The position numbers and the translations under genes were made by a program. Below the pieces are notes generated by a model. It did not search any database. It was given only the letters and a program-made list of their open reading frames with translations, and was not told where the DNA came from. DNA of 25,803 nt from JBDKGH01 sp039798265. Lineage in GTDB: Bacteria; Bacteroidota; Bacteroidia; Flavobacteriales_D; Sanyastnellaceae. Location: positions 1-25,803 of the forward strand of contig JBDKGH010000094.1 in the NCBI GenBank assembly GCA_039798265.1, written 5' to 3'. Shown here in pieces: positions 8,040-15,176 of the stretch. Position 1 is the first letter of the stretch; each line of letters starts with the position of its first letter.

Positions 8040-9260
8040 TTATCTAAGATAAGCTAAAAACCATTTTTGAACGGTTTCGCTCAAGGCTGCGAGATTAAAG
8101 TGATCGCTTGCATCAGCTGCATCCTGCGTAGTGCCATCTTTCATGAGCATCCGTATTATTTCGTGCTGCTGGTTATAGGCTCTGTTGTATGCCGAATGGT
8201 GAATCACGAAGTAGGAAGCTTCTTCTTCTGTGTAGCCGTATTTTTCTTGTATGCGAGTGGTTTCTGCAGCAATGCGTTCTGGTGTGAAATCATTGCGTTG
8301 AATTTCTATTTTGAAGAGTTGACGATTCACCAAACGGCGAGCTAACTCAGATAGCACTCGATCGTTATGTGATTGCCACACCTTAAGCGCACTCAGAATG
8401 TCGTAGTCATCTAGTTGGGTAAAATGGCTCAGTGCAATCTCGTCGTTTTCAAAATCTTCTTTCCCAATGTTGTTGTAAAGGAAATAGTCAAGTGCTGGAC
8501 TACACCACAGTTTTTCCCCACGCTCCGCTAGCTCCTTGGCGCGTTTTAGCGCATTAACGAGCATAAATTCGGCGCTCAGTACTGTTTTGTGTAAATACAC
8601 CTGCCAGTACATGAATCTGCGGGCAACAATGAATTTTTCAATGCTGTAAATTCCTTTTTCTTCTACGACCAGTTGATCATTGACTACATCAAACATTTTC
8701 AAGATGCGTTCACTTCCTACTTGGCCTTCTACCACACCGCTGAAAAAGCTATCCCTCGCTAGGTAGTCGAGTCGATCCATGTCGAGTTGACTGCTTACCA
8801 GTTGGTGTAAAAAGTGTTTTTCATATTGGTCATTGAAAATGCGGATGGCTAATGAAAGTTTGCCGCCGAATTCTTCATTCAGTTTTTCCATGATGAGCGA
8901 AGAGATGTGCTCATGACTTACACGGTGAGCAATAGAATGCTCGAGTGCATGGCTGAAGGGGCCGTGGCCAATATCATGAAGAAGCACCGCAGCGAGCAGA
9001 GCTATTTCTTCCTCGTCAGTGATGGTGTGTTTTTTTAGCTTAATCTCGTCGATGGCTTGTTGCATCAGGTGCATAGCGCCAATGGCATGTTGAAAGCGAT
9101 TGTGCCCAGCACCTGGATAAACGAGATGACTCAAGCCCAACTGCGTGATTCTGCGCAAACGCTGAAAGTAGGGGTGGTCGATTAATTGAAGAATGAATTC
9201 GTGACGAATAGTGACGAATCCGTAAACGGGATCATTAATGATTTTCCTTTTCGCAGCCAT
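8040..9260 (-). CDS. HD-domain phosphohydrolase (COG1078, SAMHD1-like)
   Basis: Metal-dependent phosphohydrolase of the dGTPase/SAMHD1-like HD family; the natural substrate is unknown for most bacterial members and could be a dNTP or another nucleotide. The protein has 406 residues. Seen: INDPVYGFVTI at the N-terminus; FQRLRRITQLGLSHLVYPGA; the first metal His in RFQHAIG (His58); the HD pair His95/Asp96 in LLHDIGHGPFSHALE; and the fourth ligand region QLDMDRLDYLARDS at about 160-173. All expected metal ligands are visible. It has no signal peptide. It is 80 bases downstream of rng and 56 bases upstream of porX on the same strand, so a shared transcript is possible. A TTATTTTG box ends four bases before the ATG. 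Confidence 0.88.
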   Translation of the reverse strand: MAAKRKIINDPVYGFVTIRHEFILQLIDHPYFQRLRRITQLGLSHLVYPGAGHNRFQHAIGAMHLMQQAIDEIKLKKHTITDEEEIALLAAVLLHDIGHGPFSHALEHSIAHRVSHEHISSLIMEKLNEEFGGKLSLAIRIFNDQYEKHFLHQLVSSQLDMDRLDYLARDSFFSGVVEGQVGSERILKMFDVVNDQLVVEEKGIYSIEKFIVARRFMYWQVYLHKTVLSAEFMLVNALKRAKELAERGEKLWCSPALDYFLYNNIGKEDFENDEIALSHFTQLDDYDILSALKVWQSHNDRVLSELARRLVNRQLFKIEIQRNDFTPERIAAETTRIQEKYGYTEEEASYFVIHHSAYNRAYNQQHEIIRMLMKDGTTQDAADASDHFNLAALSETVQKWFLAYLR

Positions 9261-9340
9261 GGTGCAAAATAAGGGACAATCAGCAAGTAGAAATACTTAT
9301 AAAAGCAGGAATAATTAAGAAGTTATGGTTGGTAGTACCA

Positions 9341-10894
9341 TTAGACATTGATCTCTTCGCCCTCGGTATCGTAGTAATGATATTCGAGGAACTCTGAGCT
9401 AGAAGAAGCTTCTACAACAAGCTTCACACCGTACTTCTTGCGCCATTTCTTGGCAATGTTAGTGAAAATACCTTTGGTCAAATAGGCTTCAACCATTGGG
9501 TGCACCACCAATTTCACTTGTTTGTGTGTGCCTTCTTCCGCTAAATAACGAATGCCGTTTTCCAGTTTTTCGGGGAAAAGAACTGGAGCTTGTACCGCGC
9601 CACTGCCATTACAGCTAGGGCATTTTTCGGTGGTTGTTACTTTGGTAACGGGTTTTACACGCTCGCGAGTGATTTCGACAACACCAAATTTGCTTGGAGC
9701 AAGCACGTTGTGTTTGGCTTTGTCTTCTTTCATGTAATCGCGAAGCGCATCATGAAGTTTACGCTGGTTATCGCGGTTTTGCATATCGATGAAGTCGATG
9801 CAAATGATACCGCCCATGTCGCGCAAACGAAGCAATCGGGCAATCTCTTTGGCGCACTCTAAATTGGTTTGGAGTGCGTTTTCTTCTTGGTCTTTTACGG
9901 TAGCGTTTTTACGGTTACCACTGTTCACATCAATAACGTGCATAGCCTCCGTGTGCTCAACAATCAAGTAGGCACCGCTTTTCAAGTTCACTTGCTTAGC
10001 AAAAGAACCTTTGATTTGGCGATGAATATTGAAGGCGTCGAACAAGTCTGGAGACTTGTGCAGTTTGATGATGTTTTCTTGGGTAGGAGCAATAGACTTC
10101 ATGTAGCCTCTTACAAGAGCAGCTACCTTTTCATCGTTCACGTGAATGTTGGTAAACTGATCGTTTAGCAAATCACGGAGAACAGAAGAGGTCTTGTCTA
10201 TTTCGCCCAATACTCGCTGTGGTGGACGCGCATTGCGCATGTTTTTGAAAAGATCTTCCCAACGTTTCACGAGATCTTGCAAGTCTTGGTCAAGTTCAGT
10301 AGAGCTTGTACCTTCAGCTTGTGTGCGAATGATCACACCCATATTCGAAGGGCGAAGGTTGTGCATCACCTTGCGCAGGCGATCGCGTTCGGCTTCGTCC
10401 GTAATACGGCTTGAAAGTGAAACTTTATTGGAAAAAGGAACCAGCACCAGATAACGTCCGGCGATGGTTATTTCAGAAGTGAGGCGAGGACCTTTTTGAG
10501 AAATGGGTTCTTTCGCCACTTGAACCGGGATAACATTACCCTGGCCCATTACATCTTTGATCTTTCCGTCTTTAGGAATGTCAGGCTGTAGCCCGAATTC
10601 CATCAAATCGGCTGTTTTCTGTTCGTTGGCAATTGTTTTCCGTGTGTAGATATTGAGGGAACTGAATTGTGGCCCTAAATCGAGGTAATGCAGAAATGCA
10701 TCTTTTTCGTACCCAACATCTACAAATGCAGCATTGAGGTGAGGAATAAGTTTCCTAACCCTACCAAGGTAAATGTCGCCCACCGCATATTGCTGATTAA
10801 TCTGCTCACGATGTAGCTCCACCAAAACCTTGTCATGAAGCAAAGCGATGTCTACTCCATGAGCTGTGGCGTTTATGATGAGTTCTACGTTCAC
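9341..10894 (-). CDS. rng: Ribonuclease G/E family endoribonuclease
   Basis: Endoribonuclease that processes rRNA 5' ends and mRNA. I chose the GTG at 10894, giving 517 residues beginning VNVELIINATAHGVDIALL, because that is where family similarity starts. The longer reading from 10951 would translate through a 12-bp hairpin that looks like a terminator. Seen: the S1 RNA-binding domain (about 20-125, with GDIYLGRVRKLIPHLNAAFV and GYEKDAFLHYLDLG); the DNase I-like catalytic part with the metal Asp residues in HVIDVNSGN and GGIICIDFIDM; the Zn-link CPSCNGSG, with two Cys that bridge subunits; and a C-terminal RNase E/G small domain. It lacks the long scaffold tail of E. coli RNase E, so it is RNase G-like in size. 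Confidence 0.93.
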   Translation of the reverse strand: MNVELIINATAHGVDIALLHDKVLVELHREQINQQYAVGDIYLGRVRKLIPHLNAAFVDVGYEKDAFLHYLDLGPQFSSLNIYTRKTIANEQKTADLMEFGLQPDIPKDGKIKDVMGQGNVIPVQVAKEPISQKGPRLTSEITIAGRYLVLVPFSNKVSLSSRITDEAERDRLRKVMHNLRPSNMGVIIRTQAEGTSSTELDQDLQDLVKRWEDLFKNMRNARPPQRVLGEIDKTSSVLRDLLNDQFTNIHVNDEKVAALVRGYMKSIAPTQENIIKLHKSPDLFDAFNIHRQIKGSFAKQVNLKSGAYLIVEHTEAMHVIDVNSGNRKNATVKDQEENALQTNLECAKEIARLLRLRDMGGIICIDFIDMQNRDNQRKLHDALRDYMKEDKAKHNVLAPSKFGVVEITRERVKPVTKVTTTEKCPSCNGSGAVQAPVLFPEKLENGIRYLAEEGTHKQVKLVVHPMVEAYLTKGIFTNIAKKWRKKYGVKLVVEASSSSEFLEYHYYDTEGEEINV

Positions 10895-10905
10895 TGGAAA
10901 ATGTC

Positions 10906-10913
10906 CAAGAATA
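10906..10913 (-). promoter_or_regulatory. Possible -7 box TATTCTTG before rng
   Basis: On the minus strand TATTCTTG lies 11 bases before the preferred GTG start of rng and just after the T-rich tail of the hairpin at 10923-10951. The same octamer precedes mutY. No TTTG box is seen at the right spacing, so this is tentative. Confidence 0.3.
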
Positions 10914-10951
10914 AAAACAACGTTGGAGAGGGTGTACTTCACCCTCTCCAA
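10914..10951 (-). terminator. Strong 12-bp hairpin with T-rich tail (probable terminator)
   Basis: A perfect 12-bp inverted repeat, TTGGAGAGGGTG (10923-10934) with CACCCTCTCCAA (10940-10951), has a five-base loop. On the minus strand it is followed by CGTTGTTTTTATT, which is U-rich. It would end the hup-TPR-basic peptide transcript just before rng. It also argues against the longer 5' reading of rng. Confidence 0.7.
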
Positions 10952-11114
10952 TGTGTCAATTGGTGTAATGTCTTATGAATGTGAAGAGCACTCTGCACCG
11001 TCAGTGGTTCTACACATAAGCGCAGCACTGATGCATTCCCGATAAATTATCAGGAGTGAGGGAAAATCAACATTCAAAAAAGTACTGTTTCTCTGACCCT
11101 TAGGTCAAGAAAAA
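10952..11114. other. Non-coding spacer with a possible stem
   Basis: This 163-base stretch between the 31-codon gene and the terminator hairpin contains no convincing ORF. It has a possible imperfect stem: GCA plus TCAGTG (10995-11006) facing CACTGA plus TGC (11026-11034), with a three-base bulge. It could be a 3' untranslated region, a processed small RNA or unstructured spacer. I recognise no known RNA family in it. Confidence 0.4.
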
Positions 11115-11210
11115 CTAGCGCACTTTTTTCTTGTGACGATTCTTTCTTAGACGTTTTTTACGCTTGTGCGTCGCCATCTTATGGCGCTTTCTTTTTTTAC
11201 CGCAAGGCAT
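11115..11210 (-). CDS. 31-residue very basic ribosomal-type peptide (bS22/AURKAIP1-like)
   Basis: The ATG at 11210 and TAG at 11115 encode MPCGKKRKRHKMATHKRKKR followed by LRKNRHKKKVR: 18 Lys/Arg plus three His in 31 residues. The pattern KRHKM-x5-KKRLRKNR aligns by eye without gaps with mycobacterial bS22 and the AURKAIP1/mS38 C-terminal family (KRMSKKKHRK-LLRRTR type). I therefore think it is a small ribosomal or ribosome-associated protein. Similar tiny basic proteins are common in Bacteroidota genomes, and I cannot tell which ribosomal protein name, if any, applies. It begins four bases after the stop codon of the TPR gene and ends the hup operon. Its conserved look, position and base composition all support a real gene despite its size. 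Confidence 0.8.
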   Translation of the reverse strand: MPCGKKRKRHKMATHKRKKRLRKNRHKKKVR

Positions 11211-11214
11211 TGTT

Positions 11215-11808
11215 CTACGGGTTTAGTTTTTTATCAATGTTTTCTATAAACTCTTGGATGCGTTTCGTTACAATCGTGTCCGAGTTGTGACGAAGCAACC
11301 GCTCATAGTTTTGTTTCGCGTCGACCAGTTGCCCGGCCTTTTCCTGAGTTTGCGCCGTGAAAAGGAGCGCGTAATTGTTAGTAGAATCGATTTCGATTCC
11401 TCGCTTGAAATAACTCAGAGCAGTATCGACGCTGTCCATTTCGAGGTAAACCCCGCCAAGGTCAATCGTTGCTGCCAGGTATTCCGGATCAAGGGTCAAA
11501 ACGGTGTTAAATCGTTTGATGGCCTTGTCGTATTGACCTGATTTCACTGCGAATACACCCAACCAGTATTGTGCTTCGATGTTGGTACTATCCTTTGCCA
11601 CTAGGTCGCGAAGAATGGTGATACCCTCCATCGGGTTTGGTCCATTTACCAATTCGATAGCTTGTTGTAATTTCATGCTATCAGGGTTCATGGTCGCCGT
11701 TTCTGTTTGCTTTTCGCGAACAGAAGAGGGCTGCTTGGGTAACACTAAAAAAAGAACGAGTAATACCAAGCTCACACCTGCAATGAGGTATAAACGGGTC
11801 TTAGGCAT
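11215..11808 (-). CDS. Membrane-anchored TPR protein
   Basis: A 197-residue protein with a short basic N-terminus and one membrane segment at about 6-24 (YLIAGVSLVLLVLFLVL). A Ser/Thr-rich linker and about three to four tetratricopeptide repeats follow (AQYWLGVFAVKSGQYDKAI, ATIDLGGVYLEMDSVDTAL and ALLFTAQTQEKAGQLVDAK units) at roughly 75-185. The TPR part probably lies in the periplasm and holds protein partners; no enzyme motif is seen. Its start overlaps the end of hup by eight bases, so the genes are translationally coupled. A TPR gene between hup and a tiny basic-protein gene is, to my memory, a recurring Bacteroidota arrangement, but the specific role is unknown. Confidence 0.85.
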   Translation of the reverse strand: MPKTRLYLIAGVSLVLLVLFLVLPKQPSSVREKQTETATMNPDSMKLQQAIELVNGPNPMEGITILRDLVAKDSTNIEAQYWLGVFAVKSGQYDKAIKRFNTVLTLDPEYLAATIDLGGVYLEMDSVDTALSYFKRGIEIDSTNNYALLFTAQTQEKAGQLVDAKQNYERLLRHNSDTIVTKRIQEFIENIDKKLNP

Positions 11809-12100
11809 GTTCTGCTACTTTCACTTTATCCTTAACGGCATCTACGAATTCCTTCGCAGGCTTGAAAGATGGCACATAGTGGGCTGGGATCACAACACTG
11901 GTTTTAGCCAAGATGTTACGGCCCAATTTCTCAGCACGCTTCTTTACAATGAAGCTACCGAAGCCACGTAAGTAAACATTCTCTCCATTTTCCATTGAGT
12001 TCTTTACAGTACCCATGAATCCTTCAACGATCGCTAATACGTCGTTTTTGTCGATACCGGTTTTATTGGAAATCTCGGTCACGATATCCGCCTTGGTCAT
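11801..12100 (-). CDS. hup: HU/IHF-family DNA-binding protein
   Basis: Histone-like nucleoid protein of 99 residues. Seen: MTKADIVTEISNKTG with the helical dimer region, the NVYLRGFGSFIVKKRAEK turn into the DNA-binding arms, and a beta arm with IPAHYVPSFKPAKEF (the FKPAK motif of the family). The tip sequence AKTSVVIPAHYVPSF replaces the common RNP-type tip with a proline (IPA) analogue. It is the first gene of a three-gene minus-strand operon and has a well-formed promoter (12150-12179). It is divergent from mutY, sharing a 123-base intergenic region. Confidence 0.95.
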   Translation of the reverse strand: MTKADIVTEISNKTGIDKNDVLAIVEGFMGTVKNSMENGENVYLRGFGSFIVKKRAEKLGRNILAKTSVVIPAHYVPSFKPAKEFVDAVKDKVKVAEHA

Positions 12101-12149
12101 CTTTCCTATTTTTTAACGTTAGTGGTTATTTCTCCAAAATTTGGGGCGG

Positions 12150-12179
12150 CAAATATACTCCTGTTTTTCAATTTTCAAA
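12150..12179 (-). promoter_or_regulatory. hup operon promoter, TTTG-N18-TATATTTG
   Basis: Minus strand TTTG (12176-12179), an 18-base spacer and TATATTTG (12150-12157) match the Bacteroidota primary sigma-factor consensus exactly. The -7 box ends 49 bases before the hup ATG. The same two boxes with the same spacing occur before the repeat-protein gene at 19458. Confidence 0.75.
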
Positions 12180-12209
12180 CGTTTCTTTTTCTGATAATTA
12201 GCAATTTAC

Positions 12210-12217
12210 TATTCTTG
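12210..12217 (+). promoter_or_regulatory. -7 box TATTCTTG before mutY
   Basis: TATTCTTG fits TAnnTTTG with one change and ends six bases before the mutY ATG at 12224. The -33 position holds only a T-rich run (TTTC, 12188-12191). It implies an almost leaderless transcript. Confidence 0.4.
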
Positions 12218-12223
12218 CGCCCT

Positions 12224-13258
12224 ATGAATTTTGCCAAATCACTGTTACAGTGGTACTTTTTGAACCAAAGAAGTCTGCCATGGCGCGAGACTCGAGACCC
12301 TTATTTTATTTGGCTTTCTGAAGTGATTCTTCAGCAAACCCGCGTAGATCAAGGAATGAGCTATTATCATTCTTTTTGTCAAAAGTTTCCAACTATTTTT
12401 CATTTAGCCCAAGCTTCCGAAGATGAGGTACTCAAAACTTGGCAGGGTTTGGGGTACTATTCCCGAGCGAGAAATCTGCACGCCACCGCCAAATTGATCG
12501 TTAACGATTTTAATGGAGTCTTCCCCAATAACTATGATGGGTTGCTGCAACTCAAGGGAATTGGCCCCTACACTGCCGCTGCCATAGCCTCTTTTGCTTT
12601 TCTGGAAAAAAAGGCGGTAGTCGATGGAAACGTGATGCGGGTGCTATCGCGAGTTTACGGCATTGATGATCCAATTGATTCTACCCAAGGTAAAAAGGTG
12701 CTAGCCGCTTTGGCTCAAGAACTGATTGATGAGGGACAACCAGATGTGTATAATCAAGCCATCATGGACTTTGGGGCTACTTGGTGCACCCCGAAAAAGC
12801 CAAAATGCGAGCTCTGCGTTTTTGCTGAATCGTGTTCGGCCTTACGCACCAATCGGGTTGACGTTTTACCGATCAAGGCTAAAAAGACCGCTGTGAAAGA
12901 GATGTATCTGTTCTATTTTGTTTTTCGGAACAAAAAGCAGACGTATATCCGTCAACGAATGCACTCTAATATTTGGAAAGGACTCTACGAATTCCCCGCC
13001 GTAGAAGGGGAAGGGAGTATTTCTTTAAAAGAGGCTTTGCAAAAGATGGAGGCCGACCTAGGACAAAAAATTACACCATTAGAGGTGAGCGAAGCATACA
13101 CCCACATTCTTTCGCATCGAAAAATAACCGCCTATTTTATTACGGCCGACATACCAGCAATAGACCTTGAGAAGCGAATAGGCGCGCAAAAGGTGAATTG
13201 GAAGGATTTAGAAAACTTTGGCTGGCCGCGCTTAATTGACCGCTATCTGAAAGCTTGA
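12224..13258 (+). CDS. mutY: Adenine DNA glycosylase MutY
   Basis: Removes adenine mispaired with 8-oxoguanine. I chose the ATG at 12224 (344 residues); an upstream GTG at 12122 would add 34 hydrophobic residues with no family match and read through the promoter. Seen: SLPWRETRDPYFIWLSEVIL with catalytic Glu33, QGLGYYSRARNL, the helix-hairpin-helix LKGIGPYTAAAIASFAF at about 110-126, catalytic Asp134 in VVDGNVMRVLSR, and the 4Fe-4S ligands Cys188, Cys195, Cys198 and Cys204 (C-X6-C-X2-C-X5-C). A C-terminal NUDIX-like domain from about 225 to the end recognises oxoG. All catalytic and cluster residues are intact. Confidence 0.95.
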   Translation: MNFAKSLLQWYFLNQRSLPWRETRDPYFIWLSEVILQQTRVDQGMSYYHSFCQKFPTIFHLAQASEDEVLKTWQGLGYYSRARNLHATAKLIVNDFNGVFPNNYDGLLQLKGIGPYTAAAIASFAFLEKKAVVDGNVMRVLSRVYGIDDPIDSTQGKKVLAALAQELIDEGQPDVYNQAIMDFGATWCTPKKPKCELCVFAESCSALRTNRVDVLPIKAKKTAVKEMYLFYFVFRNKKQTYIRQRMHSNIWKGLYEFPAVEGEGSISLKEALQKMEADLGQKITPLEVSEAYTHILSHRKITAYFITADIPAIDLEKRIGAQKVNWKDLENFGWPRLIDRYLKA

Positions 13259-13290
13259 TTGGATTATATTAGTATGCTGTTAAGCTATAT

Positions 13291-13320
13291 TTTTCAGGCC
13301 TCCGCAAAGGCGTATATTTG
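13291..13320 (+). promoter_or_regulatory. ssb promoter
   Basis: TATATTTG (13313-13320) is a perfect -7 box. TTTT (13291-13294) lies 18 bases upstream in the -33 place. The ssb ATG follows 34 bases after the -7 box. This promoter may serve ssb, gldE and gldD. Confidence 0.6.
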
Positions 13321-13354
13321 CCTCATCAATTAACCAAATAAAAACCTAATTACA

Positions 13355-13795
13355 ATGGCAGGAAGTGTAAACAAAGTGATCCTTATCGGAAATCTTGGCA
13401 AGGATCCAGAAGTACGTAGCTTCGAAAATGGTGGCAAAATCGCCAACTTCACCTTGGCTACTACCGAATCTTGGAAAGATCAAGCAACTGGCGAAAGAAA
13501 GTCGATCACTGATTGGCATAACATCTCTGTTCGCAAATCAGGCTTGGCAGGTATCGCAGAGCAATACTTGAAGAAAGGTATGAGTGTGTATGTAGAAGGT
13601 CGTCTTCGCACACGTGAATACACCACAAAAGAAGGAGAGAAGAAGTACATCACCGAAGTATTGGCAGATGAATTCACCATGTTGTCTGCACGTTCAGATA
13701 ATCCAGGTGCTCCTGCTGCTGCTAGCGCACCCGTGGCAACTTCAGCTCCTGCAACAGATTATTCAGTGAATGAATCTGACGATCTTCCTTTCTAA
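13355..13795 (+). CDS. ssb: Single-stranded DNA-binding protein
   Basis: Binds single-stranded DNA during replication and repair and recruits partners through its acidic C-terminus. The protein has 146 residues. Seen: the OB fold at about 4-108, beginning SVNKVILIGNLGKDPEVRSF and containing DWHNISVRKSGLAGIAEQYL and KGMSVYVEGRLRTREYTTKEG; a short Ala/Pro-rich linker; and the tail ESDDLPF, which is the partner-docking motif. It has its own promoter and lies 37 bases before gldE, a conserved neighbourhood in Bacteroidota. Confidence 0.96.
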   Translation: MAGSVNKVILIGNLGKDPEVRSFENGGKIANFTLATTESWKDQATGERKSITDWHNISVRKSGLAGIAEQYLKKGMSVYVEGRLRTREYTTKEGEKKYITEVLADEFTMLSARSDNPGAPAAASAPVATSAPATDYSVNESDDLPF

Positions 13796-13832
13796 GTAAG
13801 ATCGATCATTTTTTAACGAATACCTTTTTCTT

Positions 13833-15176
13833 TTGGACCCGAGTAATAGTCTTTTTTTTACGCCCATTTTCCTCAGCGTTTTAGGTAGTGCAGCTCCTAT
13901 CGTTTTAGTTGTTCTGCTACTTATTTGCAGCGCACTCATCTCTGGCAGTGAGGTGGCTTTGTTTTCACTCACGCCCGCTCAACGAGTTCGCTTAAAAGAT
14001 GCCAAGGACGCGGCAAGTAAAAACATTTTAAAATTACTCGAGGAACCAGACAAAGAGTCAGGACCGCGCAGATTGCTGGCAACGCTCTTGATCGCGAACA
14101 ACACAGTGAACATCGCCATTGTACTTGTTTCTACTCAACTCGCGAATCAGTGGTTTCCAGCCGATCAAACTCCGGAGTGGTTACACGTGTTGATCAATGT
14201 TGTGGCCATCACCTTTGTCTTGGTATTGTTTGGTGAAGTAGTGCCGAAGGTTTATGCCACGGGTAATAATCTTTCAATGGCGCGCTTCATGTCGACTCCA
14301 ATGGTGGGTATTCAAAAATTGCTCAGTCCTCTCTCTTGGTTCTTGATGCAAACCACTACTACGATTGAAGCTCGCCTGAAAAGTAGAACTTCAAGCAATA
14401 TTTCGGTAGATGAATTGGGTCATGCACTCGAACTTACCTCAGACGACAATAGAAGTGAAGAAGAACATAAAATCCTGGAAGGAATTGTCACCTTCGGCGC
14501 TAAAGAAGTGGGGCAGATTATGACGCCCAGAACAGATATTACCGCTTTGTGGGTGAGCGATTCCTTTCAGGAAGTTCTTTCTGCTGTGATGGAAGGCGGC
14601 TACAGTCGCGTTCCTGTTTATCGCGATTCAATCGACTCTATCGCTGGTTTCTTATTCGTGAAAGACCTTCTTCCGCACTTGGATGAATTGGATTATAAAT
14701 GGCAAGACCTCATCCGCCAACCGGTATTTGTTCCAGAGAACAAAAAAATTGATGATCTGCTTCAAGAATTCAAAGAATCCAAAATTCACCTCGCTATAGT
14801 TGTGGATGAATACGGTGGAACATCGGGATTAGTGACACTTGAAGATATTCTAGAGGAAATCGTAGGGGATATCTCGGATGAGTTCGATGAAGAAGAATTG
14901 CGTTTCTCTAAGCTCGATGACCGTAATTATGTTTTCGAAGGAAAGACATCGCTGGTAGATCTCTATAAAATATTGGACATCGACGGTACGCTCTTCGAAG
15001 AAGCTCGCGGCGATAGCTCCACATTAGGAGGTTTTGTAGTGGAACAAACAGGACGAATACCCGACAAAGGCGATTCGTTTGTGTTCAACGATTTTATCTT
15101 CTCCATTGAGTCTGCGGACAAACGAAAAATTAAGCGCGTTAAAATAACTTTACCAACCAGCGTTTCGGAATCATGA
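13833..15176 (+). CDS. gldE: Gliding motility protein GldE (CNNM/CorC-type CBS protein)
   Basis: Inner-membrane protein named for its role in Flavobacterium gliding, where it is partly redundant and supports GldD. The 447 residues show a DUF21/CNNM membrane domain at about 1-190 with several hydrophobic helices (VLVVLLLICSALISGSEVAL, VLINVVAITFVLVLFGEVVP); a CBS pair at about 205-335 (QIMTPRTDITALWV, and AIVVDEYGGTSGLVTLEDIL); and a C-terminal CorC/HlyC transporter-associated domain to the end. The start is a TTG at 13833 (peptide beginning MDPSNSLFF): there is no ATG in frame before the membrane domain, and MDP-type starts are typical of GldE. The end overlaps the gldD start as ATGA, so the pair is translationally coupled. 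By fold it could also transport or sense Mg2+. Confidence 0.92.
   Translation: MDPSNSLFFTPIFLSVLGSAAPIVLVVLLLICSALISGSEVALFSLTPAQRVRLKDAKDAASKNILKLLEEPDKESGPRRLLATLLIANNTVNIAIVLVSTQLANQWFPADQTPEWLHVLINVVAITFVLVLFGEVVPKVYATGNNLSMARFMSTPMVGIQKLLSPLSWFLMQTTTTIEARLKSRTSSNISVDELGHALELTSDDNRSEEEHKILEGIVTFGAKEVGQIMTPRTDITALWVSDSFQEVLSAVMEGGYSRVPVYRDSIDSIAGFLFVKDLLPHLDELDYKWQDLIRQPVFVPENKKIDDLLQEFKESKIHLAIVVDEYGGTSGLVTLEDILEEIVGDISDEFDEEELRFSKLDDRNYVFEGKTSLVDLYKILDIDGTLFEEARGDSSTLGGFVVEQTGRIPDKGDSFVFNDFIFSIESADKRKIKRVKITLPTSVSES

Noticed and set aside
9323..9343. Possible short hairpin after rng (ATGGT...ACCAT)
   Set aside because: Only a 5-bp stem with a mismatch and no clear T run on the minus strand; too weak to call a terminator.
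11094..11107. Inverted repeat TGACC-CTTA-GGTCA
   Set aside because: A 5-bp stem of low information with no T run and no nearby promoter; probably chance.
11579..11971. 130-codon plus-strand frame across the TPR/hup junction
   Set aside because: Antisense to two well-supported overlapping genes, with no recognisable protein features.
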